DNA of 18,224 bases from CAYMLQ01 sp964390795 (GTDB taxonomy: Bacteria > Verrucomicrobiota > Kiritimatiellia > RFP12 > UBA1067), in the NCBI GenBank assembly GCA_964390795.1, contig CAYMLQ010000080.1, positions 1 to 18,224 on the forward strand. The letters run 5' to 3'. The position numbers and the translations under genes are program-made. This document shows, piece after piece, positions 7,456 to 15,915 of this stretch. Position 1 is the first letter of the stretch, and every line of letters begins with the position of its first letter. The notes under the pieces were generated by a model. The model was given only the letters and a program-made list of their open reading frames with translations, was not told where the DNA came from and ran no database searches.

Positions 7456-7634
7456 GCTTCCGAAATTCATAAGCGCACTTCCGATTATCGTCATTGCCGA
7501 ATCATGCCAGAGTGTCTATTCTAAGAGCGTACCTTGTATAAAGGGTCATTAAGGGCTCTTTGTCAGAGGCAAAACGGCAAGACTGCCGCGATAATAGAAT
7601 CAAGCTGCGTATAACGAGTTTCAGGAATGGGAAG

Positions 7635-7639
7635 AGGAG
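7635..7639 (+). promoter_or_regulatory. Ribosome binding site deciding the PATR protein start
   Basis: AGGAG lies 7 nt before ATG 7647. It selects this start over the upstream ATG-less extension to 7560. The protein from 7647 starts directly with a signal peptide, whereas the extension would bury it behind 29 polar residues. Confidence 0.7.
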
Positions 7640-7646
7640 TGTGGCT

Positions 7647-8333
7647 ATGAGAGAAAACGTGCGCGTGAATCGTGGTTCTGTTGCCCTTATCGCCGGGCTT
7701 GCTCTGGCGTTGGCTGCTGCCCGGCCTGTTCACTCGGCCAGCGGCACCTGGTCGGGTGCGGCAAACGCCGCGTGGACCAATGACGCGAACTGGAGCGCGT
7801 CGCCCTTTCCTGCGGGTGCGGATACCGCGACGTTCGACGGCGACGGTAACGGAAACACGGTGATCGACCTCGGCGGGCTGGCGGGTATCCTGAACGTCAC
7901 CTTCGCGGGTTCGGGTGTGGCGGGCTACACGCTCGGCACGGGCGGTGCCAGCGGGCAGACGCTCGCGCTGGATGCCGGCGGCGGGGTGCAGATTGCCGCC
8001 GATGCGGCCAGCGGCCAGACGGTCAACGCCGCCGTGCGCCTCGGCCCGGACACGGCCGTTGGGAGCTATCAGTTCAGGAACGACAGCGCGAGCCGGACCC
8101 TGACCTTCGCGGGCGGGGTGGCCGGCGCGGCCGACGGCGGTACGCCGGGCGTGAAGACAGTGACCGTCTCAGGCGCTGGGAGCACGGCGCTTAACGGGGT
8201 TCTGTCGGACGGCGGCGCCGGCGCGGTCGCGCTGGTTTCGGCGGCGCAGGGGACGGTCACGCTTGCGGGGGCGAACGCGTACAGCGGCGGCACGGCGGTC
8301 CAGTCGGGCACGCTGACGGCCCGCCACGGCTAG
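7647..8333 (+). CDS. Autotransporter-associated beta-strand repeat protein, N-terminal part up to an in-frame amber codon
   Basis: This is the first 228 codons of a giant secreted repeat protein. The signal peptide has charged MRENVRVNR, a long Ala/Leu/Gly core, and likely cleavage after VHSA. The mature start SGTWSGAANAAWTNDANWS is the usual opening of verrucomicrobial PATR proteins. A first PATR unit (about 8247-8321) contains GANAYSGGT. The frame stops at TAG 8331-8333 right after this unit, yet the same frame continues without interruption to 13835. The expected residue at that point is Gln, since the family motif runs on to ALGTGPV. A single C-to-T change from CAG therefore explains the stop. 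The possibilities are a real nonsense mutation, amber readthrough, or a sequence error. By itself the product would be a small secreted stub. Confidence 0.7.
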   Translation: MRENVRVNRGSVALIAGLALALAAARPVHSASGTWSGAANAAWTNDANWSASPFPAGADTATFDGDGNGNTVIDLGGLAGILNVTFAGSGVAGYTLGTGGASGQTLALDAGGGVQIAADAASGQTVNAAVRLGPDTAVGSYQFRNDSASRTLTFAGGVAGAADGGTPGVKTVTVSGAGSTALNGVLSDGGAGAVALVSAAQGTVTLAGANAYSGGTAVQSGTLTARHG

Positions 8334-8351
8334 GCGCTCGGCACCGGGCCG

Positions 8352-11300
8352 GTGGCGAACGACGGCGTTCTCAACCTGACGGTCGGCGGGGTTACCTACA
8401 GCGGACTTTCTTCCAGCCTGAGCGGGACGGGCACGGTCAACGTCACGCTGGGCACGGCAGCCTCGACCAATCCCCTTGATGGCGACTTCAGCGGGTTCAG
8501 CGGGGTCTGGAACCTTGGCGTCGGCTCTGCGTCGGGGCGGGCGCGCATGAACGGGCCGGATCACGCGGCGGCAATGATTCATGTCCTCTCCAACGCGTCG
8601 CTCGCTGTCGACGGGCCGGCGACCAAGTCTGCCACCGTGATCCTCTATGGGGGAGACATCGGCGATCAGACAGGCCAGCTCCGGCTGGAGAACGGTGCGG
8701 AGTGGGCGGGCCCCGTCATTTTTGCGGGCGACATCACAGACGGGAACGACGGGTTGATTGGCAACAATAGCGGCCAGTCCGGCACGGTCAGCGGCCCGAT
8801 CAGCGACCTCAACGGGCCGCATCCGTTCCAGAAGCGGTTGACCGGCACGCTGGCCCTGACCGCCACCAACAGCACGTACGCAGGCTGGACCTGGTGCCGC
8901 GGAGGCACGCTGCTCGTGCGCTCGCTTAGGAATCTCGGCGAGCCCAGTTCGCTCGGCGCTCCGCTGACGGCGGGAAATAACGTGCTCAAGCTCGGCAGTT
9001 CGGACACGACCGCGACGCTCATCTATACCGGTGCGGGCGACACCACCGACCGCGTCTTGGATATGGCAGGGGCCGCTGGCGGCGTGATCCTTGAGCAGGG
9101 GGGGAGCGGACTTCTCACATTCACCAGCGACTTCACCTGCTCGGACGTGGGTGCGAAGAGCGTGACGCTCCGCGGTTCGACGGCGGGCGTCGGGGAGCTT
9201 GGAGGCCTGTTGGCCGACGTCGCCGGCTCAAGCGTGAGCCTAATTAAGAGCGGGACGGGCACATGGACGCTTTCCGGCGTCAGCACGTTTACGGGTGAGA
9301 CGACCGTTCAGGAGGGTGTGCTGTCGCTCGCCCATCCCAACGCTCTGTCAGGAACCAGCCGTGTCCTGCTCCAAGGAACAGCGACCCGCAACGTCGTGTT
9401 GGAGTGGGCCTACGACAGCGAGGAAGAGGCGGCCCGAAACGTGACCCTCGCGGCGGGTTACCGTGGCAAGCTGGCCACCAAGGCCGGCACGGATCACGTG
9501 CTCAACGAACTTGCGATGAGTTCGGCAACCGCGACGGTGGCCCGTTCCGAAAGCGTGCTGAGCGGAACGCCCCGGATGGTCGTTAGGACTCTAAACCTCA
9601 GCGGCGGCAGCCCCCACACCGCGACAGTGAACCCCACGACGGCGGATCTGCTCGTCGGCCGCGCCACGATTCTCTCCAACAGCCAGGTCAAGAAATTACA
9701 GCTTGACGGCACGAGCCACGGCAATGTGATCACGGGAGCCGTCTTTAACGGGCTGAATACGCTGTCGCTGGGCAAGGGCAACACCGGAACATGGACGCTC
9801 GAAGGCTCCAACACCTACAGCGGCGCGACGTCGGTCGACAGCGGCGTCCTCGTCGTGGCGGGCGCGAACGGGACGATCGCAGGCACGAGCAACGTCACGA
9901 TCCAGGCGGGCGGCACCTTGCGCCTCACGAATTCGGCGGCATTGAAGCATGCCGACCGGGTGGGCGACGCTGTGCCGCTCACGCTGGCGGGCGGTATCTT
10001 GGAGTATGCGCATGACGGCACGGACGCGGATTTCAGCGAGACGCTGGGCGCGGTCACCGTCAGCGCGGCGGGCAGCGTGATCCGCACGTCGCGAGCCGGC
10101 GTCGAAGGGACGTCGATCCTGACTCTGGCCTCCCTCGGCCGGAGCGGTTTGGAGACGGTCAGTTTCGAGGGGGACGGCTTGGGAGTTGATGCCCGCAACA
10201 GGATCCTGATCGCGAACCAGCCCGACGGAATGATCGGTACCTGGGCGACGTACAACGGCACTCAGTTTGCCTTTTACGACAGCGTCCGCGGCGTTTACGG
10301 CGCGGAGCTGGCCGAGACGGAGATTGCCGCGCGCGGTCCGGCTTCGGTCATTCCGGATGACCCGGACGCCCATGTGCGCATCACGCAGCCCGGGACGGAC
10401 GGGCCGATCACGTTGGGCGGCGACCCCTTCACGCGCGTCGTGTTGGTGACGCAGGACACCGAGACCCCAGCCGTCGTCGCGACCGCCTCCAAGACCCTGC
10501 GTGCGAGCGGGATCGCCATCAACGGGGGGCAGGCGTCGCTGACCCTTGGCGAGGCAGACGGAGACGGCGCGCTGACGGCGCTCACGGACGGCGGCGGTCT
10601 GCAGTTCGACAACCGTTCGTCGAGTCTGCTGACGGTCAATTCCGCTATCGCGGACAACGCCTCCGCTTCGGCGCTCGTCAAAGGCGGCCCTGGCGAGGTG
10701 GTTCTCAAGAACGCCACGGGCCACACCGGGCCGACGGCCATCTCCGCCGGCACGTTGACGTTCGCCGGGCACGCGGTGCCGCAAACGCTCGCCGGAGCGG
10801 TCAGTGGCGGCGGCACCCTGGCCAAGAGCGGCACAAACGTGCTGAGCCTGCTTGCAGCCAACACCTACACCGGCCCGACCCTCATTGGCGCGGGCCTGGT
10901 CCGGGTGGATCAGAACACGGCGTTCGGCAGCCCGGCGGGCGGCGTGTTCATCGCGGACGGCGCGACGCTCGATCTCGGCTGCACGCCGGATGTCGGCGGC
11001 ACGCGATCCATTGACACGCTGAACCTGCAGGCGGAAGAGATCACCGTGCAGGGCGCGGGGCTGTTCGGGCAGGGCGCGATCGTCAACCAGTCGGCCGGTT
11101 CCCAGTCCAGCGCGGTGGGGAAGGTCGTGCTTTCGGGTGACGCGGCCTTCGGCGCTCTCTCGCGGTGGGACATCCGGAACGGGTCGCTGGTGATGAACGA
11201 TCATGGGCTGACGCTCCTCGGCCCAGGCACCGTTTCCCTGAGTTCGTCGAACGTTGATCCGGGGGCTGGCGGGCAGGCGCACATCGAGGTGCAAGGCGGG

Positions 11301-13835
11301 CAACTCCGCCTCCAAAGCGCAACCAAGCTCAATGGCAGCGCTGACAACACCGTGACGGTCAGCGGCGGCGCGTCGCTCGTATTTTATCAGGTTTCCAATC
11401 CGCAGGCGTGGGGCCTGATCCTCGCGGACAACGCCGCCCTCGACTTCGAGAGCAGCACCGCAGCTACCCATAACCGCTGGTCGGGGCCGGTCACGCTCAA
11501 CGGAGCGGTCACGCTCAACGGCACCGGAAACCCGGTCGCCGATATTCAGGGCGCTATCTCCGGCACCGGCTCGATTATCAAGGGCTTAACGTCGTATGTG
11601 ACCTTCTCCGGCACCAACAACACCTACACGGGCTCGACAACCGTGCTCGGAACCCGGCTGTACGCGACCTCCCTCCGCAACGTAGGCGAGCCCAGCTCGC
11701 TCGGCCAGCCGCCCACGGCCGAGGCCGGGACGATCAAGCTCGGCAGCGGACCGACGGCGGCCGCGCTCGCCTATATCGGAGCGGGGGACACCACCGACCG
11801 GGTGCTCGGCATGGCCGGAGTCGGCGGGTCGGCGGTGGTCTATCAGAACGGGACCGGGCCGCTGAAGTTCACCAGCCCCGTGGCCGTCTCCACGGCCGGC
11901 GACAAGACGCTGACCCTGCGGGGTACCGGTGCTGCGGTCGGCGAAATCGCGGGCGCCGTGGCCAACGCGCCCGGCAGCGTCATCGCGGTCACCAAGGACG
12001 ACACGGGTTCTTGGGTTCTTTCGGGAAACAATACCTACAGCGGGGTCACGACGGTCAATGCGGGTACGCTGACGTTCACCGGCGACAACACGCTCACGGG
12101 GGCGGTCAGCGTTGTGGGCGTCTCAACGTTGACCGTAGCCGGCACCAACCGGTATTACGGCACTCTCACGGTGACGAGCGGCAGGCTGCTGGTGACCGGC
12201 ACGGTCAGCCAGACCACCGGCATCTGTTATGTGAACGGCTCGTCAAACTTGAACGCGGTGCTGCGGATGACGCCCGGCTCCCGGATGACGGGATCGGGCG
12301 GTTTTACCGTCGGGCGCTCGAGCGGCTACAGCGGCGCGTTCTACCTGAACGGCGGAACGTTCATCCGGAACACGGGGACGACAGACGGCGAATACTTCTG
12401 TTTCGGCGGCTTTGACGCCAGCGGGTACGGCTATCTTCGGGTGACGGACGGGACGCTGACAACCCCGCGCCTCCAGCTCGGCCCCCGGGCGGGATCGGCC
12501 CTGGGCATTGGCATCGCCCGCATTTCAGGCGGCACCTGCACGCTGACAGCCAACATGCACATCAGCCGAAACACCAACAGCGTGGGCGTGCTGACCTTGG
12601 ACGGCGGGCTCTTCGACCGTTCGGTCGCGACCACGGAGTGTAACATCGGTTACGGCGGAGGCCGCGGCGAACTCAACATCACCGGCGGCACGTTCGATAA
12701 CAGCGGGCGAAACCTCTTCATCCGCAACAGTTATGGTAACTCGACCGGCATCGTCAACCTCTGCGCGGGCACGCTGAAGGTCAACGCGTTTCAGATCAAC
12801 GCGCCCGGCGTGGCCTGGCTCAACGGCCTGGGCGGCACGCTCAAGGCGGCCACCGCCGGACAGACGATTATCCCGACCGGCCTGACGGGCGTCTACAGCT
12901 ACGGGCCGTTCGGCGGCTATGCGGGTGGCCTGGTGCTCGACACCGACGGCAAGAACGTCACGGTGGCCAAAGCCATTGCGGCGCCTGCCGGGCAGGGAGT
13001 CTACGCCATCGCGCTCGCCAGCTCGGGTTCCGGCTACATCGGCGAGCCTTACGTCTCGATCCGCGGCGGCGGGGGCGAGGGCGCGACGGCGGTGGCGGAC
13101 ATGGAGGACGATGGCTCGGGGAACGGCACCTACCGCGTGGCGAGCGTTACGGTTACCTCCCCTGGCTTCGACTATACGGAAGCGCCGGCGGTCGCCCTGC
13201 TGGGCGGTGGCACAGGAGCGACGGCCGCCACGGTGGCCGTCGTGACCCTGGCTCCGAATGCCAGCGGCGGACTGACCAAGCAGGGCGCGGGAACGCTGAC
13301 ACTGAGCGTGGCCAACACCTATACGGGCGCCACCACCGTCGCGGGCGGCACGCTCAAGCTGACGAACGCTAAGGCGCTGCCGACGCAGACCCCCGTTGTG
13401 CTCGCGGGCGGCACGCTCGACCTGAACGGCTATACCGTCACCAACGCGGTCAGCGGTTCCGGCATCATCACGAACGGCACCATGCGGACAGAATTCTCGC
13501 CCGCCGGGGCGGGCGCGGTCGGAACCGACGCCTTCACGCTGAAGGGCGGGGCGACGCTGCGCGCGACCGCCTACCTTGCGGACTCGGACACGGCGGGCGG
13601 CAGCGACCGGGTTGCTGTCACCGGCAACATCGATCTTTCGGGCACGACCTTCACGCTGGTCGATCCGAACCCGTTGAACCGCCGCCAGCAGTATACGCTC
13701 CTCACCTGCACGGGGACGCGCGCGGGGAAAATGACGGCGACCAATCTGCCGGACAGCCGCTGGCATCTGGCGTATCTGGCTGACGGCACGGTGAAACTGA
13801 TCTTTGTGGATGGCACGCTGATCAGATTGAAGTAA
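8352..13835 (+). CDS. Autotransporter-associated beta-strand repeat protein, main part (same frame as 7647-8333)
   Basis: The 5.5-kb continuation encodes about 1830 residues of Gly/Thr/Ser/Val-rich parallel beta-helix. PATR repeats (PF12951-like, core NTYSGxTTVxxGTL) are clear near 8841, 9252, 9786, 10689, 10806, 11556, 12003 and 13266. Between them is a long insert with WATYNGTQFAFYD, a segment with two GGGGEGATA-like modules (about 13060-13240), and an end domain finishing in GTLIRLK. There is no autotransporter barrel and no PEP-CTERM signal. The protein is therefore probably released or held by another anchor. GTG 8352 is only a formal start: no ribosome binding site or signal peptide is present there, and it is best read as one gene of about 2062 codons with the upstream part. 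Its function is unknown; adhesion or a surface scaffold is possible. Confidence 0.8.
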   Translation: MANDGVLNLTVGGVTYSGLSSSLSGTGTVNVTLGTAASTNPLDGDFSGFSGVWNLGVGSASGRARMNGPDHAAAMIHVLSNASLAVDGPATKSATVILYGGDIGDQTGQLRLENGAEWAGPVIFAGDITDGNDGLIGNNSGQSGTVSGPISDLNGPHPFQKRLTGTLALTATNSTYAGWTWCRGGTLLVRSLRNLGEPSSLGAPLTAGNNVLKLGSSDTTATLIYTGAGDTTDRVLDMAGAAGGVILEQGGSGLLTFTSDFTCSDVGAKSVTLRGSTAGVGELGGLLADVAGSSVSLIKSGTGTWTLSGVSTFTGETTVQEGVLSLAHPNALSGTSRVLLQGTATRNVVLEWAYDSEEEAARNVTLAAGYRGKLATKAGTDHVLNELAMSSATATVARSESVLSGTPRMVVRTLNLSGGSPHTATVNPTTADLLVGRATILSNSQVKKLQLDGTSHGNVITGAVFNGLNTLSLGKGNTGTWTLEGSNTYSGATSVDSGVLVVAGANGTIAGTSNVTIQAGGTLRLTNSAALKHADRVGDAVPLTLAGGILEYAHDGTDADFSETLGAVTVSAAGSVIRTSRAGVEGTSILTLASLGRSGLETVSFEGDGLGVDARNRILIANQPDGMIGTWATYNGTQFAFYDSVRGVYGAELAETEIAARGPASVIPDDPDAHVRITQPGTDGPITLGGDPFTRVVLVTQDTETPAVVATASKTLRASGIAINGGQASLTLGEADGDGALTALTDGGGLQFDNRSSSLLTVNSAIADNASASALVKGGPGEVVLKNATGHTGPTAISAGTLTFAGHAVPQTLAGAVSGGGTLAKSGTNVLSLLAANTYTGPTLIGAGLVRVDQNTAFGSPAGGVFIADGATLDLGCTPDVGGTRSIDTLNLQAEEITVQGAGLFGQGAIVNQSAGSQSSAVGKVVLSGDAAFGALSRWDIRNGSLVMNDHGLTLLGPGTVSLSSSNVDPGAGGQAHIEVQGGQLRLQSATKLNGSADNTVTVSGGASLVFYQVSNPQAWGLILADNAALDFESSTAATHNRWSGPVTLNGAVTLNGTGNPVADIQGAISGTGSIIKGLTSYVTFSGTNNTYTGSTTVLGTRLYATSLRNVGEPSSLGQPPTAEAGTIKLGSGPTAAALAYIGAGDTTDRVLGMAGVGGSAVVYQNGTGPLKFTSPVAVSTAGDKTLTLRGTGAAVGEIAGAVANAPGSVIAVTKDDTGSWVLSGNNTYSGVTTVNAGTLTFTGDNTLTGAVSVVGVSTLTVAGTNRYYGTLTVTSGRLLVTGTVSQTTGICYVNGSSNLNAVLRMTPGSRMTGSGGFTVGRSSGYSGAFYLNGGTFIRNTGTTDGEYFCFGGFDASGYGYLRVTDGTLTTPRLQLGPRAGSALGIGIARISGGTCTLTANMHISRNTNSVGVLTLDGGLFDRSVATTECNIGYGGGRGELNITGGTFDNSGRNLFIRNSYGNSTGIVNLCAGTLKVNAFQINAPGVAWLNGLGGTLKAATAGQTIIPTGLTGVYSYGPFGGYAGGLVLDTDGKNVTVAKAIAAPAGQGVYAIALASSGSGYIGEPYVSIRGGGGEGATAVADMEDDGSGNGTYRVASVTVTSPGFDYTEAPAVALLGGGTGATAATVAVVTLAPNASGGLTKQGAGTLTLSVANTYTGATTVAGGTLKLTNAKALPTQTPVVLAGGTLDLNGYTVTNAVSGSGIITNGTMRTEFSPAGAGAVGTDAFTLKGGATLRATAYLADSDTAGGSDRVAVTGNIDLSGTTFTLVDPNPLNRRQQYTLLTCTGTRAGKMTATNLPDSRWHLAYLADGTVKLIFVDGTLIRLK
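8932..9332 (+). repeat. Internal duplication in the PATR gene, copy 1
   Basis: This segment encodes SLRNLGEPSSLG through GAGDTTDRVLDMAG to a PATR unit ending VLSLA, about 134 residues. It matches 11670-12083 residue by residue over its length with scattered substitutions. The copies are 2.7 kb apart. Confidence 0.7.
11488..11521 (+). repeat. Short tandem duplication, period 18 bp
   Basis: CGGTCACGCTCAACGG appears at 11488-11503 and 11506-11521. It encodes VTLNG twice (GPVTLNGAVTLNG). This is a small in-frame slippage-type duplication inside the beta-helix region. Confidence 0.6.
11670..12083 (+). repeat. Internal duplication in the PATR gene, copy 2
   Basis: It encodes SLRNVGEPSSLG through GAGDTTDRVLGMAG to a PATR unit ending GTLTFTG. 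It is the diverged copy of 8932-9332. Short runs such as GAGCCCAG and GACACCACCGACCG remain identical at DNA level. Confidence 0.7.
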
Positions 13836-14093
13836 CGCGTAAAATGGCAACGATACACGGCGACAGAAGGAAGTGTCTTTGCGGAGCGGAACGCCTTCGC
13901 GTTCCGCCCGGCGCGTGAAGCCGCGCCGCTCCAAGCGGTCCGACACGAGTGTCGCGTGTATTATAACTTCGGATCATTGAATGTTGCGATGTCGCTACGA
14001 GAAAAGCGTAGTCATGCTGACCGTGTGTGTCGCCCTGTCTTTGCGGGCCGCGTCCGTGGTTCTGACCTACACCTATCCCTCCTCGGTCACCTC
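13836..14093. other. Intergenic region with hairpins and a 27-codon ORF
   Basis: No convincing gene lies in this stretch. It holds the branched palindrome at 13883-13932 and a smaller hairpin, CGACA / TGTCG, near 13941-13954. A 27-codon frame at 14014-14097 starts with a hydrophobic, signal-like sequence (MLTVCVALSLRAASVVL). Its TGA overlaps the ATG of the next frame as ATGA. It could be the stump of another secreted protein gene or chance. Confidence 0.4.
13883..13932 (+). repeat. Branched GC-rich palindrome (possible terminator or REP-like element)
   Basis: An outer stem GGAGCGG (13883-13889) / CCGCTCC (13926-13932) encloses two hairpins. One is CGGAACGC, CTTC loop, GCGTTCCG (13887-13906). 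The other is GGCGCG / CGCGCC around TGAAGC, near 13910-13927. The outer stem and the flanking hairpin arms share a few bases, so they are alternatives at the edges. There is no T run, so a Rho-independent terminator is unlikely. Confidence 0.55.
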
Positions 14094-14374
14094 ATGAAAT
14101 ATATGAGTGCCGATACTTGCCCGCTTGCCTTGAATGCGGCGTTTTCCGCCATCGCGTTTCTGGCGTTTTCCGCCGGCAACCTTCTCGCCGCCGCGCCGGC
14201 GCGTGCATCGTGCTCGGCAGCGCCGACTGTCCGGAAGGCGCAGCCCTGCTCGCCTCGGTCGGCGTGGGCGTGGACGACATCAAGGGCAAGTGGGAGGTCT
14301 TCAAATACCGCGTGCTGAATGACGTCGGCGGAAAAAAGCAGGTCTTGGCCGTGACCGCTTGGGAGGTGAAATGA
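14094..14374 (+). pseudogene. Broken N-terminal fragment of a secreted enzyme, GH115-like
   Basis: From ATG 14094 the frame gives a clear signal peptide: MKYMSADTC, a hydrophobic core AFSAIAFLAFSAG, then AAAPA. It then degenerates into Arg/Ser-rich nonsense. A second frame takes over near 14195-14215 and reads CIVLGSADCPEGAALLASVG, then VDDIKGKWEVFKYRV, KKQVLAVT and a stop at 14372-14374. The IxGKWE-x-F pattern followed by a short beta-strand recalls the N-terminal domain of GH115 alpha-glucuronidases. I am not certain, and other hydrolases share that domain fold. The catalytic barrel is wholly missing: the frame ends 122 bases before the GH28 start. I read this as a frameshifted, 3'-deleted remnant of a secreted glycosidase. 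Confidence 0.5.
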
Positions 14375-14417
14375 GAGAGAGGCTGGAAACTGGAAACGGT
14401 AATCCCGAAAGCGGAAG

Positions 14418-14438
14418 GGACGGTTCCCCGAACCGTCC
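14418..14438 (+). repeat. Perfect 9-bp-stem palindrome
   Basis: GGACGGTTC, loop CCC, GAACCGTCC. It lies between the broken fragment and the GH28 gene. It is similar in style to the palindromes at 13887-13906 and 18140-18159 (GG-A rich left arm, C-rich loop). Confidence 0.6.
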
Positions 14439-14496
14439 GCCGAACTTTGTGTGCCGTACACAGCGGACGTCTGCTGGGAGGCGATGCTGTCTCGCT

Positions 14497-15888
14497 ATGC
14501 GAACGCCTCTGGCGCGCATCTATTCCGTGGCGGTATTGGTGCTGTTAGCGTGCCTTGCTTATGCCGAAACCAAAAGCTGGAACCCCCGCGACTTTGGCGC
14601 GAAGGCAGACGGCGTGACGCTCGACACGAAGGCCATCCAGGCTGCGGTTGACGCCTGTGCGGCGGCGGGCGGGGGCACGGTGCATCTGTGCGGCGGCGTC
14701 TTCCTCTCCGGCACGGTCGTGCTCAAGAGCGGGGTGACGCTGGCTGTGGCAGACGACGCGGTGCTGCGCGGCAGCGCCGATATCGGAAACTATCCGAGCC
14801 TCACGCCGGCCGTCAATTTTCTCTACCGGGCGCGCTTCACCAAGTCACTGATCTATGCCGAGAAACAGGAGAACATCGGGCTAACCGGCAGCGGCGTGAT
14901 CGACGGGCAGGGAAAGCTGTTTCCCGCCAAGAAGGGCGATGACGGCGGGCGGCCTTACCTCATCCGGTTCAGCGAATGCAAGAAGGTGCGGGTGCGCGAC
15001 CTGACGCTGCGCAATTCGGCCCGCTGGCTCTCGCATTATCTGGCGTGCGAAGATGTCGAGATCGAGCGGATCAGAATCCACAGCCGCATCCGGGAGAACC
15101 GCGACGGGATGGACATCGACAGTTGCGACGGCGTGCGCATCCGCGACTGCAACATCTACAGCGGCGATGACGCGATCGTGCTGAAGTCCACCGTGGCGGA
15201 GCGGCCCTGCCGCAACGTGACGGTGACCGGCTGCCGCCTGTCTGGCGCACCCTCCTGCCTCAAGCTGGGGACGGAGTCGCAGGGCGGCTTCGAGGATATC
15301 CGCTTCTCCGATTGCTTCTTATACGATTCGCGCGACGGCATCGCTGTCGAGGAGGTGGACGGCGGGGTGTGCCGCAACGTGGTCGTGTCGAACATGGTCA
15401 TGCGGGACGTAGAGACGCCTATCTTCATCCGGCTTGGAAACCGGGCGAACCCCGTGCCGGGTTTGCCCAAACCGGGCCAGGGCAAGATGCGCGACATCAC
15501 CATCACGGGGGTCGAGGCCGACGGGGCAGGCAAGATCGGGTGTTCGGTTACGGGCCTGCCGGGGGCTCCCGTGGAGAACGTGACGCTTCGGGACATCCGC
15601 ATCCGCTTCGCGGGCGGTGGCAAGGAAGAAGACGCGACGCGCGCGATTCCGGAAAAGTCGGCCTCCTATCCCAAGGGCGACATGTTCGGCATCCTGCCGG
15701 CCTATGGGTTTTATTGCCGGCATGCCAGCGGCCTGAAGCTGCACAACATCGACGTTTCGTTCGAAAAAGGCGACGCGCGTCCGGCGGTGCTTGCGGACGA
15801 TGTCAGCGGGCTCGATGGGTTCGGACTGAAGGCGCAGGTCACGGCGGGCGTTGAGAAACTGGTGCAGGTCAAGCGAGCTGGAGAATAA
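14497..15888 (+). CDS. Secreted GH28 family hydrolase (rhamnogalacturonan/polygalacturonan type)
   Basis: A 463-residue glycoside hydrolase family 28 protein, expected to cleave galacturonic-acid linkages of pectin outside the cytoplasm. ATG 14497 is chosen because it opens a Sec signal peptide (ARIYSVAVLVLLACLAYA, cleaved before ETKSW). The longer frame from 14359 is polar and crosses a palindrome. A GGGAGG lies upstream but 15 nt away, so the ribosome site is poor. The N-terminal DFGAKADGV and GGGTVHLCGGVFLSG are standard GH28. Catalytic motifs are NRDGMDID (201-208, with D203) and SGDDAIVLKS (222-231). The usual Gly-His-Gly motif is replaced by SCLKLGTES, as in a recognisable subgroup whose members also carry IFIRLGNRA. 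The gene appears intact and is followed at 27 nt by the second GH28, suggesting an operon. Confidence 0.85.
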   Translation: MRTPLARIYSVAVLVLLACLAYAETKSWNPRDFGAKADGVTLDTKAIQAAVDACAAAGGGTVHLCGGVFLSGTVVLKSGVTLAVADDAVLRGSADIGNYPSLTPAVNFLYRARFTKSLIYAEKQENIGLTGSGVIDGQGKLFPAKKGDDGGRPYLIRFSECKKVRVRDLTLRNSARWLSHYLACEDVEIERIRIHSRIRENRDGMDIDSCDGVRIRDCNIYSGDDAIVLKSTVAERPCRNVTVTGCRLSGAPSCLKLGTESQGGFEDIRFSDCFLYDSRDGIAVEEVDGGVCRNVVVSNMVMRDVETPIFIRLGNRANPVPGLPKPGQGKMRDITITGVEADGAGKIGCSVTGLPGAPVENVTLRDIRIRFAGGGKEEDATRAIPEKSASYPKGDMFGILPAYGFYCRHASGLKLHNIDVSFEKGDARPAVLADDVSGLDGFGLKAQVTAGVEKLVQVKRAGE

Positions 15889-15900
15889 CGGCAAATTTCT

Positions 15901-15907
15901 GGAAGGA
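15901..15907 (+). promoter_or_regulatory. Ribosome binding site deciding the start of the second GH28 gene
   Basis: GGAAGGA lies 8 nt before GTG 15916, but only 2 nt before the alternative GTG 15910. The downstream GTG is therefore preferred. Confidence 0.65.
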
Positions 15908-15915
15908 CAGTGACA

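Noticed and set aside
6289..7494. 401-residue antisense frame over the propeller gene
   Set aside because: The composition is Arg/Val/Ala-rich, while the plus frame shows clear propeller blades.
7560..7646. Upstream extension of the PATR gene
   Set aside because: It has no ribosome binding site, and it places 29 polar residues before the signal peptide.
9696..11471. 591-residue antisense open frame inside the PATR gene
   Set aside because: Its Arg/Ala-rich low-complexity composition mirrors Gly/Thr-rich coding on the plus strand, and there is no start signal.
12525..13946. 473-residue antisense frame at the end of the PATR gene
   Set aside because: It is a shadow of the GC-rich plus-strand gene. 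Its start falls in the branched palindrome.
14359..14496. N-terminal extension of the first GH28 gene
   Set aside because: The extension is polar, crosses a palindrome, and would bury the signal peptide that begins at 14497.
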